From assembly GCA_013289765.1 (NCBI GenBank), contig JABCZI010000011.1, positions 111,442 through 175,441 of the forward strand: DNA of 64,000 nucleotides, given 5' to 3'. The position numbers and the translations under genes were made by a program. Positions 9,503 through 18,715 of the stretch are shown piece by piece (position 1 is the first letter of the stretch; each line of letters begins with the position of its first letter). The notes beneath the pieces are model-generated. The model made no database searches. It worked only from the letters and a program-made list of their open reading frames with translations, and had not been told where the DNA came from. The stretch comes from Acidobacteriota bacterium. Lineage in GTDB: Bacteria; Acidobacteriota; Terriglobia; Terriglobales; Acidobacteriaceae.

Positions 9503-10180
9503 ATGAAAAAGCTTTTGATCGTGGATGACGATAATGCGATGCGTGGCGTGATGCGTGCACGCCTATCAGATACGTATGAAATCTTTGATACGGAAAGCCC
9601 GGAACAGGCGTTAGCGCTGGCATTGGAGCATAGGCCGGATGCAGTACTGCTCGACCTGATGATGCCAATGTTTTCGGGCTTCGAGCTCTGCCAAAGTTTT
9701 CATGCCCTCAGTTACACATCATATCTGCCGATATTTGTTATTAGTGGGGCGGCGGGGATCAAATACAAAGAGCGATGTGACAGCCTGGGAGTGACCGATT
9801 ATTTTGAAAAGCCGGTCGACTTCAAGAAATTGAAGGAAAAGTTGGCCGCCGAACTGCAGAACAGCCGGCCTGAGCGGCGGACCGTGGTTCGTGTGCGAAT
9901 GCGCCTTACTCTGAGATTGCGCGGCACGGACGCAAATGGAAAGCCCTTTGACGACTTGGCCGAAACAGAAGACGTAAGTACAGACGGATTTTTATGTACT
10001 TGCGCGCTCTTTTTAGTCAAAGGAATAGTTGCCGATGTTTTCCTTACTGGTAAAGGCAAAGAGGATCAGTACGTAGGCCGCGGGTGCGTGGTGCGCAAGG
10101 AAAGTTCGGCTGCCACCTGGCAACGATATGGGTTTCAATTTGAAGAAACGACAGAGGATTGGGTGTTAAGGAACTCGTAG
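9503..10180 (+). CDS. Response regulator with receiver and PilZ-like output domain
   Basis: About 225 aa. The receiver (1-115) has the acidic pair in KKLLIVDDDN, phospho-acceptor Asp51 in VLLDLMMP and Lys in YFEKPVD. Residues about 118-220 resemble a PilZ domain, the usual cyclic-di-GMP binding fold (VRVRMRLTLRLRG ... ETEDVSTDGFL). The canonical RxxxR ... (D/N)xSxxG is partly kept (DVSTDG), so nucleotide binding is plausible but not certain. GGAGAGG six bases before ATG 9503 fixes the start; an upstream TTG at 9482 is less likely. It lies 25 bp after the hybrid kinase and before a GGDEF-EAL gene, linking phosphorelay to c-di-GMP. Confidence 0.85.
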   Translation: MKKLLIVDDDNAMRGVMRARLSDTYEIFDTESPEQALALALEHRPDAVLLDLMMPMFSGFELCQSFHALSYTSYLPIFVISGAAGIKYKERCDSLGVTDYFEKPVDFKKLKEKLAAELQNSRPERRTVVRVRMRLTLRLRGTDANGKPFDDLAETEDVSTDGFLCTCALFLVKGIVADVFLTGKGKEDQYVGRGCVVRKESSAATWQRYGFQFEETTEDWVLRNS

Positions 10181-10360
10181 TGTTCAATTTAAATGCAATG
10201 ATTAGTATCGGCCAGTCTCCCTATTCTTGACGAGCCGATCGGCGCCGTGCCTTTTCAGTCGCGACTATCCCCGCGCGACGGGGCGTGAAGTTCGGTTGGA
10301 AATATCTGCATTAACGGCCAGGAAAACAAGGCAGAAAGCACGATCGCTCTGCGTACCTCT

Positions 10361-12412
10361 ATGAAGATGTCCTTCGACGATTTGCATCGGCCCTTTCGCG
10401 CTGGCATGCGGCGAATTGAGCACAAGGAGTGGTGGCTCTGGACGTCGGCCGCTCTGATCATTTTTCTCCTGACCCTGGGTCTGATCTCCTTCTTAATTCC
10501 GATGCTGCAAAGCGCTGGACTGGAAACTGGCAACCTTCAAATCAAGCCGCTAGCTCGGGGACTGTTAGGGTTGGTTTTGTTGTTCGATATCTATGTTGTT
10601 TATCAGCAGTTACACATTTACCGGATTCGCCGTCAATTCCTTGAACGGGAGGAGGTATTCCGCGTAATTACAGAAAATGCCGCCGACCTGATCGCGGTAG
10701 TCGACAAAAATGGGCGCCGCATTTACAACAGCCCTGCCTATCAAAAGATTCTTGGCTACAGCCCGGAAGAATTGGCCGCAACCTCTCCTCTCGAACAAAT
10801 CCATCCTGACGACCGCGCGCGAGTTCTGGGAGCCGCTGAAAAAGCTCGCCTGACAGGCTCTGGGGAACGGGTGGAATACCGAATGCGGCACAAAAACGGC
10901 TCGTGGCGAGTGTTGGAATCGACCGCGAACGTGATTTGCAACGCAAAGGACGAAGTCGAAGGCCTGGTGGTTGTGAACCGTGATATCACGGAGCGCAAGC
11001 GGGCAGAAGAGACACTCGCCCACAACGCAGTCCATGACGGGTTGACGGATCTACCCAATCGCACTCTTCTTCTCGATCGGCTTGGCCAAGCGGTTGCCCA
11101 TTCCCACCGGCACGTGGATTTCAAATTTGCTGTGCTGTTCATCGACATCGATGGATTCCAAGTCGTGAACGACAGCCTGGGTCATGCCGCCGGAGATGCT
11201 CTGCTGATACAAGTTGCTCGCCGCTTGACGGCTTCCCTCCGCCGCAGTGATACAGTTTCGCGTTCACAGTACGCGCATGAATATCCTACTCTCGGCGACA
11301 TCACGCTCGCCCGTCCTGGCGGCGACGAATTTGTGGCGCTTGCAGAAGAAGTGCGAAATCCGAGTGACGCCATCCGAATTGCCGAGCGAATTCAGGAAAG
11401 GCTGGCCCCGCCGTTTAGCGTGAACGGTCATGACATAGTGGTTGCCGTCAGCATTGGCATCGCTTTCAGCGGCAATACAAGCGTCGATCCGCAGGACGTG
11501 CTTCGGGACGCGGAAATTGCGATGTATCGGGCCAAGAGCTCAGGGAAAGCTCGATGCGAAGTGTTCGACAATGCCATGCACGCAAGTGCTCTCAAGCGCT
11601 TGCAACTCGAGGCTGAGCTACGTAAGGCTGTCGACCGGAGTGAGTTCCTCGTTTACTACCAGCCGATCGTGTCGGTGGGTAACCGGCAAATTGTCGGCTT
11701 CGAGGCCCTCAGTCGATGGCAACGCCCCGAAAGGATTGTGATGCCGGATGAATTTATCCCGCTCGCCGAAGAGACTGGAATCATCCTGGCGATTAACCGC
11801 CGGCTCATTCCTGAAGCATGCCGGCAGCTTCGTTCCTGGCAGCAACTTTTCCCGTCCGATCCGCCGCTTTTCATGAGCGTCAATATCAGTCCCAAACAAT
11901 TTGCCCAGGATGATCTCGCGTCTGAGATCGGCCGCCTTCTTCAGGAAAGCGGCATGGATCCTCGATGCGTAGCACTGGAAATCACCGAGACCATCGCAAT
12001 GGCCGATCCTGCACGGTCTGCTGCCATGCTTGCGGAACTGAAAACTCTAGGCGTTGGATTGGACATCGATGATTTTGGCACGGGATATTCTTCGTTGAGC
12101 CGGCTGCAGAGTTTTCGCGTGAATACCTTAAAGATCGATCGGGTCTTTGTCTCGCGCATGGACAGCGACCACGAGACTCACGAAATTGTGCGCATCATCG
12201 TCATGCTTGCCCACAATCTCGGCTTGTCGGTAATTGCGGAAGGGGTTGAAACCGAAGCGCAGTTGAATCTGCTCAAACATGCTGGCTGTGAACTGGCGCA
12301 GGGCTATCTATTTTCCAAACCTGCAGACCCGCAGACCATTGGGAAACTCCTGGCGAGCAACCGTGCTGGAACTATTCCGGCTTTTCGAGCCAATGCCGCG
12401 TCGGTGGGATGA
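10361..12412 (+). CDS. Membrane PAS-GGDEF-EAL protein (c-di-GMP cyclase/phosphodiesterase)
   Basis: 683 aa. Two TM helices (about 27-50, 66-90), PAS (about 100-225), GGDEF (about 230-405) and EAL (about 425-670). The cyclase signature is intact (RPGGDEF, near 318-324) and the phosphodiesterase signature is intact (GFEALSRW) with downstream DDFGTGYSSL and EGVET, so both activities are possible. An insertion of about 15 residues (SQYAHEYPTLGDITL) sits just before the GGDEF loop, which is unusual. The first 90 residues are paralogous to the kinase at 7636. The stop overlaps the next start by four bases (ATGA), so it is co-translated with the MASE1-GGDEF gene. Confidence 0.92.
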   Translation: MKMSFDDLHRPFRAGMRRIEHKEWWLWTSAALIIFLLTLGLISFLIPMLQSAGLETGNLQIKPLARGLLGLVLLFDIYVVYQQLHIYRIRRQFLEREEVFRVITENAADLIAVVDKNGRRIYNSPAYQKILGYSPEELAATSPLEQIHPDDRARVLGAAEKARLTGSGERVEYRMRHKNGSWRVLESTANVICNAKDEVEGLVVVNRDITERKRAEETLAHNAVHDGLTDLPNRTLLLDRLGQAVAHSHRHVDFKFAVLFIDIDGFQVVNDSLGHAAGDALLIQVARRLTASLRRSDTVSRSQYAHEYPTLGDITLARPGGDEFVALAEEVRNPSDAIRIAERIQERLAPPFSVNGHDIVVAVSIGIAFSGNTSVDPQDVLRDAEIAMYRAKSSGKARCEVFDNAMHASALKRLQLEAELRKAVDRSEFLVYYQPIVSVGNRQIVGFEALSRWQRPERIVMPDEFIPLAEETGIILAINRRLIPEACRQLRSWQQLFPSDPPLFMSVNISPKQFAQDDLASEIGRLLQESGMDPRCVALEITETIAMADPARSAAMLAELKTLGVGLDIDDFGTGYSSLSRLQSFRVNTLKIDRVFVSRMDSDHETHEIVRIIVMLAHNLGLSVIAEGVETEAQLNLLKHAGCELAQGYLFSKPADPQTIGKLLASNRAGTIPAFRANAASVG

Positions 12413-14862
12413 AACTGTTGCGGAACTATTGGTTGGGTGTTGCGCGTTGCAGTAAACGGTGGATTCGCACAAATTGCAGAAACCGAGATCATTTGATGCC
12501 TTCGAAACGCCTGATTATTCGCCACGCTGTGGTTTCCGTCTCGTTCGTGCTGCTGTACCTGCTGCTGAACCGGCCTGAAGTCATCTTCTTTTCTCGCATT
12601 GGATTCGTTGCCTGGTACCCCGCCATTGGTCTGATCATGGCGCTCACGTTGGGTGTCAGCCCATGGTACGCACTTCTGGCCTGTTTCTCCGTCGCTTTTG
12701 CTGGCAGGATTATTTATGCCCAGCCTCTCACGTATTTCAGCAGTACGGTTGATGCAGTAGGAATTGCGATTTGCTATGGTACGGCAGCGTATGTGTTGCG
12801 CGGCCCTCTGCAAATCGACCTTGGACTGCGCCGCCGCCAAGACGTCGTCCGCTACATCTATGTCAGTGCGGTTGCGGCCGTAGGAGCAACAATTATTGGT
12901 GTCGCATGCTTGATTGGAGATCACAGCATTAGTTGGCATGAATACGATGCGGCCGCAATCGAGTGGTTCTTGGGTGACGCGATCGGCTTGGTGGGTATCG
13001 CACCGTTTCTTCTCGTCCATGTGTTGCCGCACGTTCGCAGGTGGCTCTCGCCCGCCTCCCAGGTGCCACCAACCAAAGGACGTTCTAATAGGAAACACTT
13101 CACTTTTGGTGCGCTCACCGAAGCCTGTGGCCAGGCTTTAACGATATTCGCAGTGTGCTGCGCGATGTTTGGCGCCAGTGAGCGCTATGGCCGCTTTTAT
13201 ATGTGTTTCATTCCGATTATTTGGATCGCGATGCGGCAGGGAGTCCGTCGAGTTGTTACTGGCCTCGCGGTGCTGAATTTTGGAATTATAGTTGCGATGC
13301 ATTTGTTCCCGCCGACTGCGTTCGTATTCACCAAAATCGCTCTGTTTATGCTGGTGCTATCCGCGGTTGGACTGGTCGTAGGTTCCGAAGTTAGTGAACG
13401 ACACCGCCTGGCAATTCATGTAAAGGAACAAACTGTCTATTTAGACTCGCTGATACAAAATAGCCCATTAGGAATCGTCGTTCTTGACCGTGAAGGCCGG
13501 GTGGAACTGGCGAATTTCGCCTTCGAGAAGCTTTTTCAATACGACCGTCACGAGCTTGCCTTGATTGATATTGAGAGCATTGCGATACCTGACGAGGGGG
13601 CTACGGACTCCGCACATCTCATGCCGCAGATCTTCGCGGGAGACACGGTGCACTGCACGGTGCGACAGAAGCGCAAAGATGGGCAGATTCTTGACTTGGC
13701 GCTGCATGGAGTCCCCCTTCTGGGGAGCAGCGGAGTAAGCGGCGCATACCTGATTTACGAAGATGTTTCGGATCAGATTCGTGCGAACGAAGCGCAACGG
13801 CATTATGCGGAATCATTGAATCATCTGGTGAAGGAGTTGGAACTCAGAACCAGCCAGATGACCTTGCTCAATGAAATGGGGTCTTGGCTAGAGAGCAGTG
13901 GAAACATTGAAGACGCGTCCGCTGTGGTCGCTGACTCGGTCCAGCGGCTTTTCCCCGAGGCAGCGTCTGGTGCGCTCTATTTGTTCCAGTCGTCGCGAAA
14001 CCTTCTCGAGGCAACATCTCGCTGGGGCACAACCGGCCTCTCGGAACCGACGTTCCTTGCCAACGCCTGCTGGTCCCTACGCCGTGGCCAACCCCATTGG
14101 AGTGAGCATCCGGGTGGTGGTATCACTTGCCGACATTTGAGCGAGAGTTCAGCTATCGAGTGTCTGTGTGTACCAATGATCGCGCAGGGGAACACAGTGG
14201 GTGTGTTGTATCTGGAATTCGAGAGCGCAGCCCAACTGCAACACGGTGCCGGCGGACACATTTTTCGCGACACTCAACAACGGTTGGCCGTCAGTGCGGC
14301 ATCGCAGATCGGCCTTCAACTGGCCAGCCTGAAACTGCGCGAAGCCCTTCGCGAACAGTCGATTCGTGATCCGCTTACTAATCTCTTCAACCGGCGCTTC
14401 CTCGAGGAATCTCTGGAAAGAGAACTGCAAATAGCGAGCCGTAAGCAACAGAGCATAGCCATTATTTTTCTCGATCTCGACAACTTTAAGAAATTCAACG
14501 ACACTTTTGGGCACGACGCAGGAGATACCGTGCTCAAGTCTTTTGCGGATCTGTTGCTCAATTTCTTTCGCGCCACCGACCTTTGCTGTCGCTACGGCGG
14601 CGAGGAGTTTGCCATTGTCCTGCCCGAGTCATCTTCCGAGGACGCTGCCATCCGCGCGGAGGCGCTGCGCTCGGAAGTGAAGCACTTGCGGGTGCTGTAC
14701 AAGAAACAAAAACTCGGGCCGCTTACGATCTCGGCAGGAGTAGCAGCGTTCCCTGAACATGGCTCGACCTCCGCTGGGTTACTCAAAATTGCGGACCAAT
14801 GCCTCTACCATGCTAAATCCCGCCGCGACGCTGTAAAGGTAGCTTCTCCGCAAACCCAATAA
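12409..14862 (+). CDS. MASE1-PAS-GAF-GGDEF diguanylate cyclase
   Basis: 817 aa from the ATG that overlaps the upstream stop; a second in-frame ATG at 12496 gives a protein 29 residues shorter that begins just before the first TM helix and may be the real start. Domains: MASE1-like multi-TM sensor (about 35-330), PAS (about 345-460), GAF (about 485-640), GGDEF (about 650-815). The active-site loop reads RYGGEEFAIVLPE, a functional GGEEF variant. The I-site RxxD four residues ahead is present as RATD. It should make c-di-GMP in response to a membrane or cytoplasmic signal. Together with the preceding gene it forms a c-di-GMP pair. Confidence 0.9.
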   Translation: MKLLRNYWLGVARCSKRWIRTNCRNRDHLMPSKRLIIRHAVVSVSFVLLYLLLNRPEVIFFSRIGFVAWYPAIGLIMALTLGVSPWYALLACFSVAFAGRIIYAQPLTYFSSTVDAVGIAICYGTAAYVLRGPLQIDLGLRRRQDVVRYIYVSAVAAVGATIIGVACLIGDHSISWHEYDAAAIEWFLGDAIGLVGIAPFLLVHVLPHVRRWLSPASQVPPTKGRSNRKHFTFGALTEACGQALTIFAVCCAMFGASERYGRFYMCFIPIIWIAMRQGVRRVVTGLAVLNFGIIVAMHLFPPTAFVFTKIALFMLVLSAVGLVVGSEVSERHRLAIHVKEQTVYLDSLIQNSPLGIVVLDREGRVELANFAFEKLFQYDRHELALIDIESIAIPDEGATDSAHLMPQIFAGDTVHCTVRQKRKDGQILDLALHGVPLLGSSGVSGAYLIYEDVSDQIRANEAQRHYAESLNHLVKELELRTSQMTLLNEMGSWLESSGNIEDASAVVADSVQRLFPEAASGALYLFQSSRNLLEATSRWGTTGLSEPTFLANACWSLRRGQPHWSEHPGGGITCRHLSESSAIECLCVPMIAQGNTVGVLYLEFESAAQLQHGAGGHIFRDTQQRLAVSAASQIGLQLASLKLREALREQSIRDPLTNLFNRRFLEESLERELQIASRKQQSIAIIFLDLDNFKKFNDTFGHDAGDTVLKSFADLLLNFFRATDLCCRYGGEEFAIVLPESSSEDAAIRAEALRSEVKHLRVLYKKQKLGPLTISAGVAAFPEHGSTSAGLLKIADQCLYHAKSRRDAVKVASPQTQ

Positions 14863-15176
14863 CCTCCCCGCCTGGCGACGCAGTTGATTCAACTCGCAAC
14901 TCGCCGCTGGCGCGTGCACACGATCGTCAACGTGGTTTCGTGTCATGGAAAATCTCGGCTCGCGCTGTGCCTTCGACAGTCCAGGGGCAAGATTTGCAGT
15001 AACTTTGAGGCCCCAACTAGATGTCCGATGGTTCCAGGCTCTACCGCGTTAGCGTGAGCAGCCGATCTGCGATCAACCGCACTGGCCTCAGACCTGGATT
15101 GTCGGGTTGTCGAGTTGGACGAGACAACTTGCTATCATTAATGAAGAACTGCGAAAGGAGATTGCCGACCGCCAGC
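14863..15176. other. Intergenic region upstream of FixJ-type regulator
   Basis: About 314 bp. An extended -10-like element (tgctatcat, 15130-15138) lies about 38 bases before the ATG at 15177, without a well-spaced -35. If used, it would exclude the upstream in-frame ATG at 15141. Nothing else was recognised. Confidence 0.35.
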
Positions 15177-15821
15177 ATGATTGAGCCCGCATCCATGGTT
15201 TTCGTCGTCGATGACAATCCCTCGGTTCGGCGTGCAATAAAGCGCCTTATAGGATCGCTGGGTTTGCAAGTGGAACTTTTCGGGTCCACGCAGGAGTTTC
15301 TCTCAAGCAATCGCCCCGACATGCCGAGCTGTCTTGTCCTTGATATCCGATTGCCCGGAATGAATGGCCTCGACTTCCAGCGCCAGTTATCCGAAGCTGG
15401 CATTCCCATTCCTATCATTTTTATCACTGCGCATGGCGACATTCCCATGAGCGTGCGAGCTATGAAGGCGGGAGCGGTTGAGTTTCTCACCAAACCGTTC
15501 CGCGATCAGGATCTGCTGGATGCAATCCACGTGGCACTGGAACGAGATCGGCTGAGACGCCAACGAGAGTCGGAACTTGTGGCGTTGCGCGAGCGCTTCG
15601 CGTCATTGTCGCCGCGCGAACGCGAAGTTGTCGGCATGGTCGTCCTGGGCATGCTCAATAAGCAGATCGCATCTGAGCTTGGGATCACAGAAAACACGGT
15701 AAAAGCTCACCGTAGCCGCGCTATGGACAAAATGCAAGCACAGTCTTTGGCCGAATTGGTGAAAATGGCTGGAATCCTTTGGATTCCCGAACGCAAGTTC
15801 TCCTCAACTAAAGCGGGATAG
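15177..15821 (+). CDS. FixJ/NarL-type two-component response regulator
   Basis: About 214 aa. The receiver (about 5-120) shows the acidic pair VVDDN, phospho-acceptor Asp in CLVLDIRLPG (near 55), the conserved T/A switch in FITAHGD and Lys in FLTKPFR. This FixJ-like pattern is followed by a LuxR-type HTH (about 140-205: LSPREREVVGMVVLGMLNKQ, ITENTVKAHR). It is a DNA-binding regulator activated by a histidine kinase, possibly the hybrid kinase in the same cluster. ATG 15177 is preferred; ATG 15141 is an in-frame alternative, and the AAGGAG at 15155 fits neither perfectly. Confidence 0.88.
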   Translation: MIEPASMVFVVDDNPSVRRAIKRLIGSLGLQVELFGSTQEFLSSNRPDMPSCLVLDIRLPGMNGLDFQRQLSEAGIPIPIIFITAHGDIPMSVRAMKAGAVEFLTKPFRDQDLLDAIHVALERDRLRRQRESELVALRERFASLSPREREVVGMVVLGMLNKQIASELGITENTVKAHRSRAMDKMQAQSLAELVKMAGILWIPERKFSSTKAG

Positions 15822-16044
15822 ACCCCCATCCTTCTGTTACAACTCATATCCGAATGATGAATAACATTTCACAGTTTTCCCTAGTATCTTAGTAGTCAGC
15901 GAATAATTTCAAGCGTGCGCAAACGCGCAATTTCATCGGCTATTGGCTGCGCGAGTCGACTGTGTCAAGTATCCATTTTTGAAAACAGTCACATTAACCG
16001 CTACACATCGGTCCGGCACGTGATAAGTGTGCCACCGCTGATCA

Positions 16045-16803
16045 GTGCCCATGGTGCTCGTACGTCAGGCACTGCCTGACAGCATCAACCCGGCAGACGT
16101 AGTCGGCACGGTGTGGGATAGTGATAGCCGAAAACAGGGAGTGAGTTTGCCTTCAGCGATTACGCTGCTAGTAATTAGTGACGAAACGATTGCCCGTCTA
16201 GGATTAACGCATCTGCTTTCATCAGAAGCAGGACTTGAAGTTAGAGGAGAAACCAGCAGCGATGATGCAATACAGCAAGCGGCCAAGCTGAGGCCCGATG
16301 TTGTCATCGTTTTCGCCGAAGCAACCAGGCCAAGCTGTGTACGTTTGATAGGCTCTATTCGCAAAGAAATTCCTCAAGCCGGAATCGTCATTCTCGGCCG
16401 TGAAACCCACCATGCTTACCTGGGATTATTACTGGCAGCGGGAGCCTTGGGATACGTGCTCTTACGGGCTACGCCTCGAGAGTTGTTCAGCGCGATTCGT
16501 GCTGCTTCCCGCGGCCGGAGATTTATCGATCCGAATTTAAGTGAAGAATTGTATGAGCTGCTCGCTCGACAAGCAGAAAGTGGTACGAAACTGCTCAGCC
16601 CGCGCGAGCAGCAGGTTCTCACCATGCTTGCCTACGGCCATACACTCAAGGAGATAGCCGTGCGGCTGAACATAAGTCGAAAATCCATCGAGACCTACCG
16701 GGCGCGAATCCGGGAAAAGCTGGGCTTGCGCACTCGCGCAGACGTTGTCCGATACGCACTTGAGACCGGCATGTTAAATGTTGAAACCGAACGGAGGGCC
16801 TAG
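16045..16803 (+). CDS. NarL/LuxR-type regulator with degenerate receiver
   Basis: 252 aa. Residues about 35-160 have a receiver-like fold (ITLLVISDETIARLGLTHLL), but the phospho-acceptor position carries no Asp: the segment reads DVVIVFAEATRP where DVVLLDLxMP is expected. The acidic pocket is also reduced to SDE. The LuxR-type HTH (about 185-245: LSPREQQVLTMLAYG, ISRKSIETYRARIRE) looks intact. It probably binds DNA without classical phosphorylation. The start is uncertain: GTG 16045, ATG 16051 and GTG 16141 are all in frame and none has a strong RBS. Confidence 0.8.
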   Translation: MPMVLVRQALPDSINPADVVGTVWDSDSRKQGVSLPSAITLLVISDETIARLGLTHLLSSEAGLEVRGETSSDDAIQQAAKLRPDVVIVFAEATRPSCVRLIGSIRKEIPQAGIVILGRETHHAYLGLLLAAGALGYVLLRATPRELFSAIRAASRGRRFIDPNLSEELYELLARQAESGTKLLSPREQQVLTMLAYGHTLKEIAVRLNISRKSIETYRARIREKLGLRTRADVVRYALETGMLNVETERRA

Positions 16804-17142
16804 CGGTTCCACTGTTCTGACGAAAACGTTTGCCGTCAGACAAATCCTGACAAATGTCGAGCTAAGTCCGGATAGACAGCCTTTCCTCCGAGGTATAAGT
16901 TGCAAGTGCCCAAACGTCCTAGCGCTAAGGTAAGGAGGTAATGATACGAAGCGCCCACGTTTTTTCCGGTCGATGGCAATGCCAGAGGAGGTGGGCTCGC
17001 GGCTGATACAGAGCATCGACAGCTTCTTAAAAGCCCAGGGCAGTGGCTGTCGCCTGACCGTTATTAGATCGCCAACGTCGATTGCCAAAACACTGATCAC
17101 GCATCCTGCGAAACATAGTAGATAAGTCAGTTAGGAGACGCT
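16804..17142. other. Intergenic region with a strong Shine-Dalgarno and a possible short ORF
   Basis: A near-perfect SD (taaggaggt, 16930-16938) abuts an ATG at 16941 that opens only a short frame. A second short frame (ATG 16973 or 16979 to TAA 17125, about 48-50 aa, MPEEVGSRLIQSIDSFL...) has protein-like composition but no family that I recognise. Either could be a small protein; evidence is weak. Confidence 0.3.
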
Positions 17143-17409
17143 ATGACCATCTTCTTGAAGACGATACGAGAACCACTCGGGATTATTCTTCCCTTGGAGG
17201 AGGTGAAACGTCGGGTAATTTGTGACGCTCTAGACAAGTGCGGCGGGAATTATCTCCTCGCGGCACGTTTGTTGGGAATCGGGAAAACCACCGTGTATCG
17301 CATGGCGAGGGCTTACAACTATCAAACCCCGAAGGTCCAAGGAAAAAGGCTGATGACCGCTTCGGCGGATACTCCTTTTTCAGTGCAGACATCCAAGGTC
17401 GGCACATGA
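17143..17409 (+). CDS. Small Fis-type helix-turn-helix protein
   Basis: 88 aa. Residues about 18-62 match the Fis/HTH_8 DNA-binding module found at the C-terminus of NtrC activators (VKRRVICDALDKCGGNY, AARLLGIGKTTVYR). It is a free-standing HTH with no AAA+ domain. TTAGGAG lies seven bases before the ATG. The last 25 residues are polar and probably disordered. It may antagonise or assist the sigma54 activator encoded 1.5 kb downstream (inference). Confidence 0.75.
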   Translation: MTIFLKTIREPLGIILPLEEVKRRVICDALDKCGGNYLLAARLLGIGKTTVYRMARAYNYQTPKVQGKRLMTASADTPFSVQTSKVGT

Positions 17410-17939
17410 GTGCGAATAAAAAGTAAATGTTGGTGAAAGCGGGGTGTTCATGAGATTCTCTCGAAATACTTGGGTCTAGGCGACGTGGATTTATTGGCCG
17501 GAAGGCTGTGTGCTCCTCCTTAGTCACGGTTAGTTTCGGCTTAATCGCAAAAGAAGAGTTGTTAATGTAGTTGTCGGGCAATTACGGACACCTGTCGGCG
17601 TAAGTTCTGATGGACGGACATGCGCAAAGAGGAATACGGTGCAGAAACTGGGGCACTTCTAGCGCGGAGCCTAAAGTCCCAGCGGTCTCTCTCCCCCTGA
17701 TATCGGCTCTGCGCTTCTTAACGGCGCCATACTTGGACGGCAAGCACGTGAAAACGGAAAATGCTAGAAGCTTATTGCGGGTCGGGACCGTACCTGGCTG
17801 CAGTCGTAGCCATAAGCGACAAACAAAACTGGATCGAGAATAAAGTGCTGTGTTTCGCCAAGCTAAGTGATTGCCGGAAGTTCGATTTGACATCCCGTGC
17901 GCGTGGTCGGAGTTTGTAAAACGCACCGAGGTAGCGATT
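17410..17939. other. Intergenic region, nothing recognised
   Basis: 530 bp of lower-complexity-free sequence with only short frames lacking RBS or family resemblance. No RNA structure, repeat or terminator with a T-tract was seen. Confidence 0.4.
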
Positions 17940-18140
17940 ATGCAGTCCTCTTCCGTTGGTAAGAAAAAAGTTTACTTCCCCCCCGCTGCAACGAAACTGA
18001 CCCAAGAGCAAGCGAGGCAATTCGTGGCCGGCCGTGCCCATTGCAGTGATCAGGAGGCGGAGGATCTGCTGGAGTCGTTACTTCGCGAACAACGGCGGAA
18101 AGAAAAAAAGGAGACTTCGTCGTGCGCAGAATTGGGCTGA
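17940..18140 (+). CDS. Small conserved-looking hypothetical protein
   Basis: 66 aa, MQSSSVGKKKVYFPPAATK at the start, then an acidic amphipathic helix (DQEAEDLLESLLREQRRKEK). GAGG lies nine bases upstream of the ATG. It overlaps the following zinc-ribbon gene by 19 bp, so the two are probably co-translated. I do not recognise a family; the composition (basic head, helical charged tail) suits a small regulatory or nucleic-acid-associated protein, but this is only a guess. Confidence 0.55.
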   Translation: MQSSSVGKKKVYFPPAATKLTQEQARQFVAGRAHCSDQEAEDLLESLLREQRRKEKKETSSCAELG

Positions 18141-18376
18141 ACAGCTGCCCCTATTGCGGCAAGTCTGAAGAAGTATATTCTTCGACACCAAAGACATGGC
18201 GGGATGAAGCGTGTCTGTTTTTCTTTCTCCAAGTCGTCAGGTGTCATTCATGCATGCGTCGCCACTACCGTCCGCTCTTTCTGCCGTCAGTCCCCGTATG
18301 GTCCGAGAGCGAACCCTTCCAAGCCACTGCGAACGAAGTAAAAGCAGCTGCACCAAGCATAGGACAGCAAGATTGA
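18122..18376 (+). CDS. Small zinc-ribbon protein
   Basis: 84 aa from GTG 18122, with AAGGAG about ten bases upstream, inside the end of the previous gene. Two CxxC pairs (CPYCGKSEEVYSS ... VVRCHSCMRRHYRP) at about 9-12 and 41-44 form a likely zinc ribbon. Small zinc-ribbon proteins of this kind are common beside signalling genes in Acidobacteria, but their role is unknown. The C-terminal 35 residues are polar. Confidence 0.65.
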   Translation: MRRIGLNSCPYCGKSEEVYSSTPKTWRDEACLFFFLQVVRCHSCMRRHYRPLFLPSVPVWSESEPFQATANEVKAAAPSIGQQD

Positions 18377-18715
18377 CCGACAGTCCCAGTCCTTCGCAGT
18401 GGGTCATCAATTTCGCAATGAAAAGTTCACGATTTGTTTCGGCAACTACAGCGTTGAAATCGAGTGGCTTTGGAGCAAGCACTTAACTACCAAGTTCCCA
18501 CCGGAACTGGACCATGTTAAGGCGGACCCAAGACAGATCTAACAGTTAATAATGAACGTCCCCATTAATCCGCGACGCCATACCCTAGGATGCTAAGTGT
18601 GATTAGTGAGACCGCTGATACAGAAAGCATCAGTGCTATAGTCAAAGGAAGAAGGATGACGTGCAGCGTGGTCATTATGGTTGATAGCTGCGACCCATTC
18701 GCAAATGAGAGTTCT

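Noticed and set aside
12304..13098. 264-aa open frame antisense to the end of the GGDEF-EAL gene and the MASE1 gene
   Set aside because: It is antisense to two well-supported genes, has no RBS or family resemblance, and its composition reflects the opposite strand.
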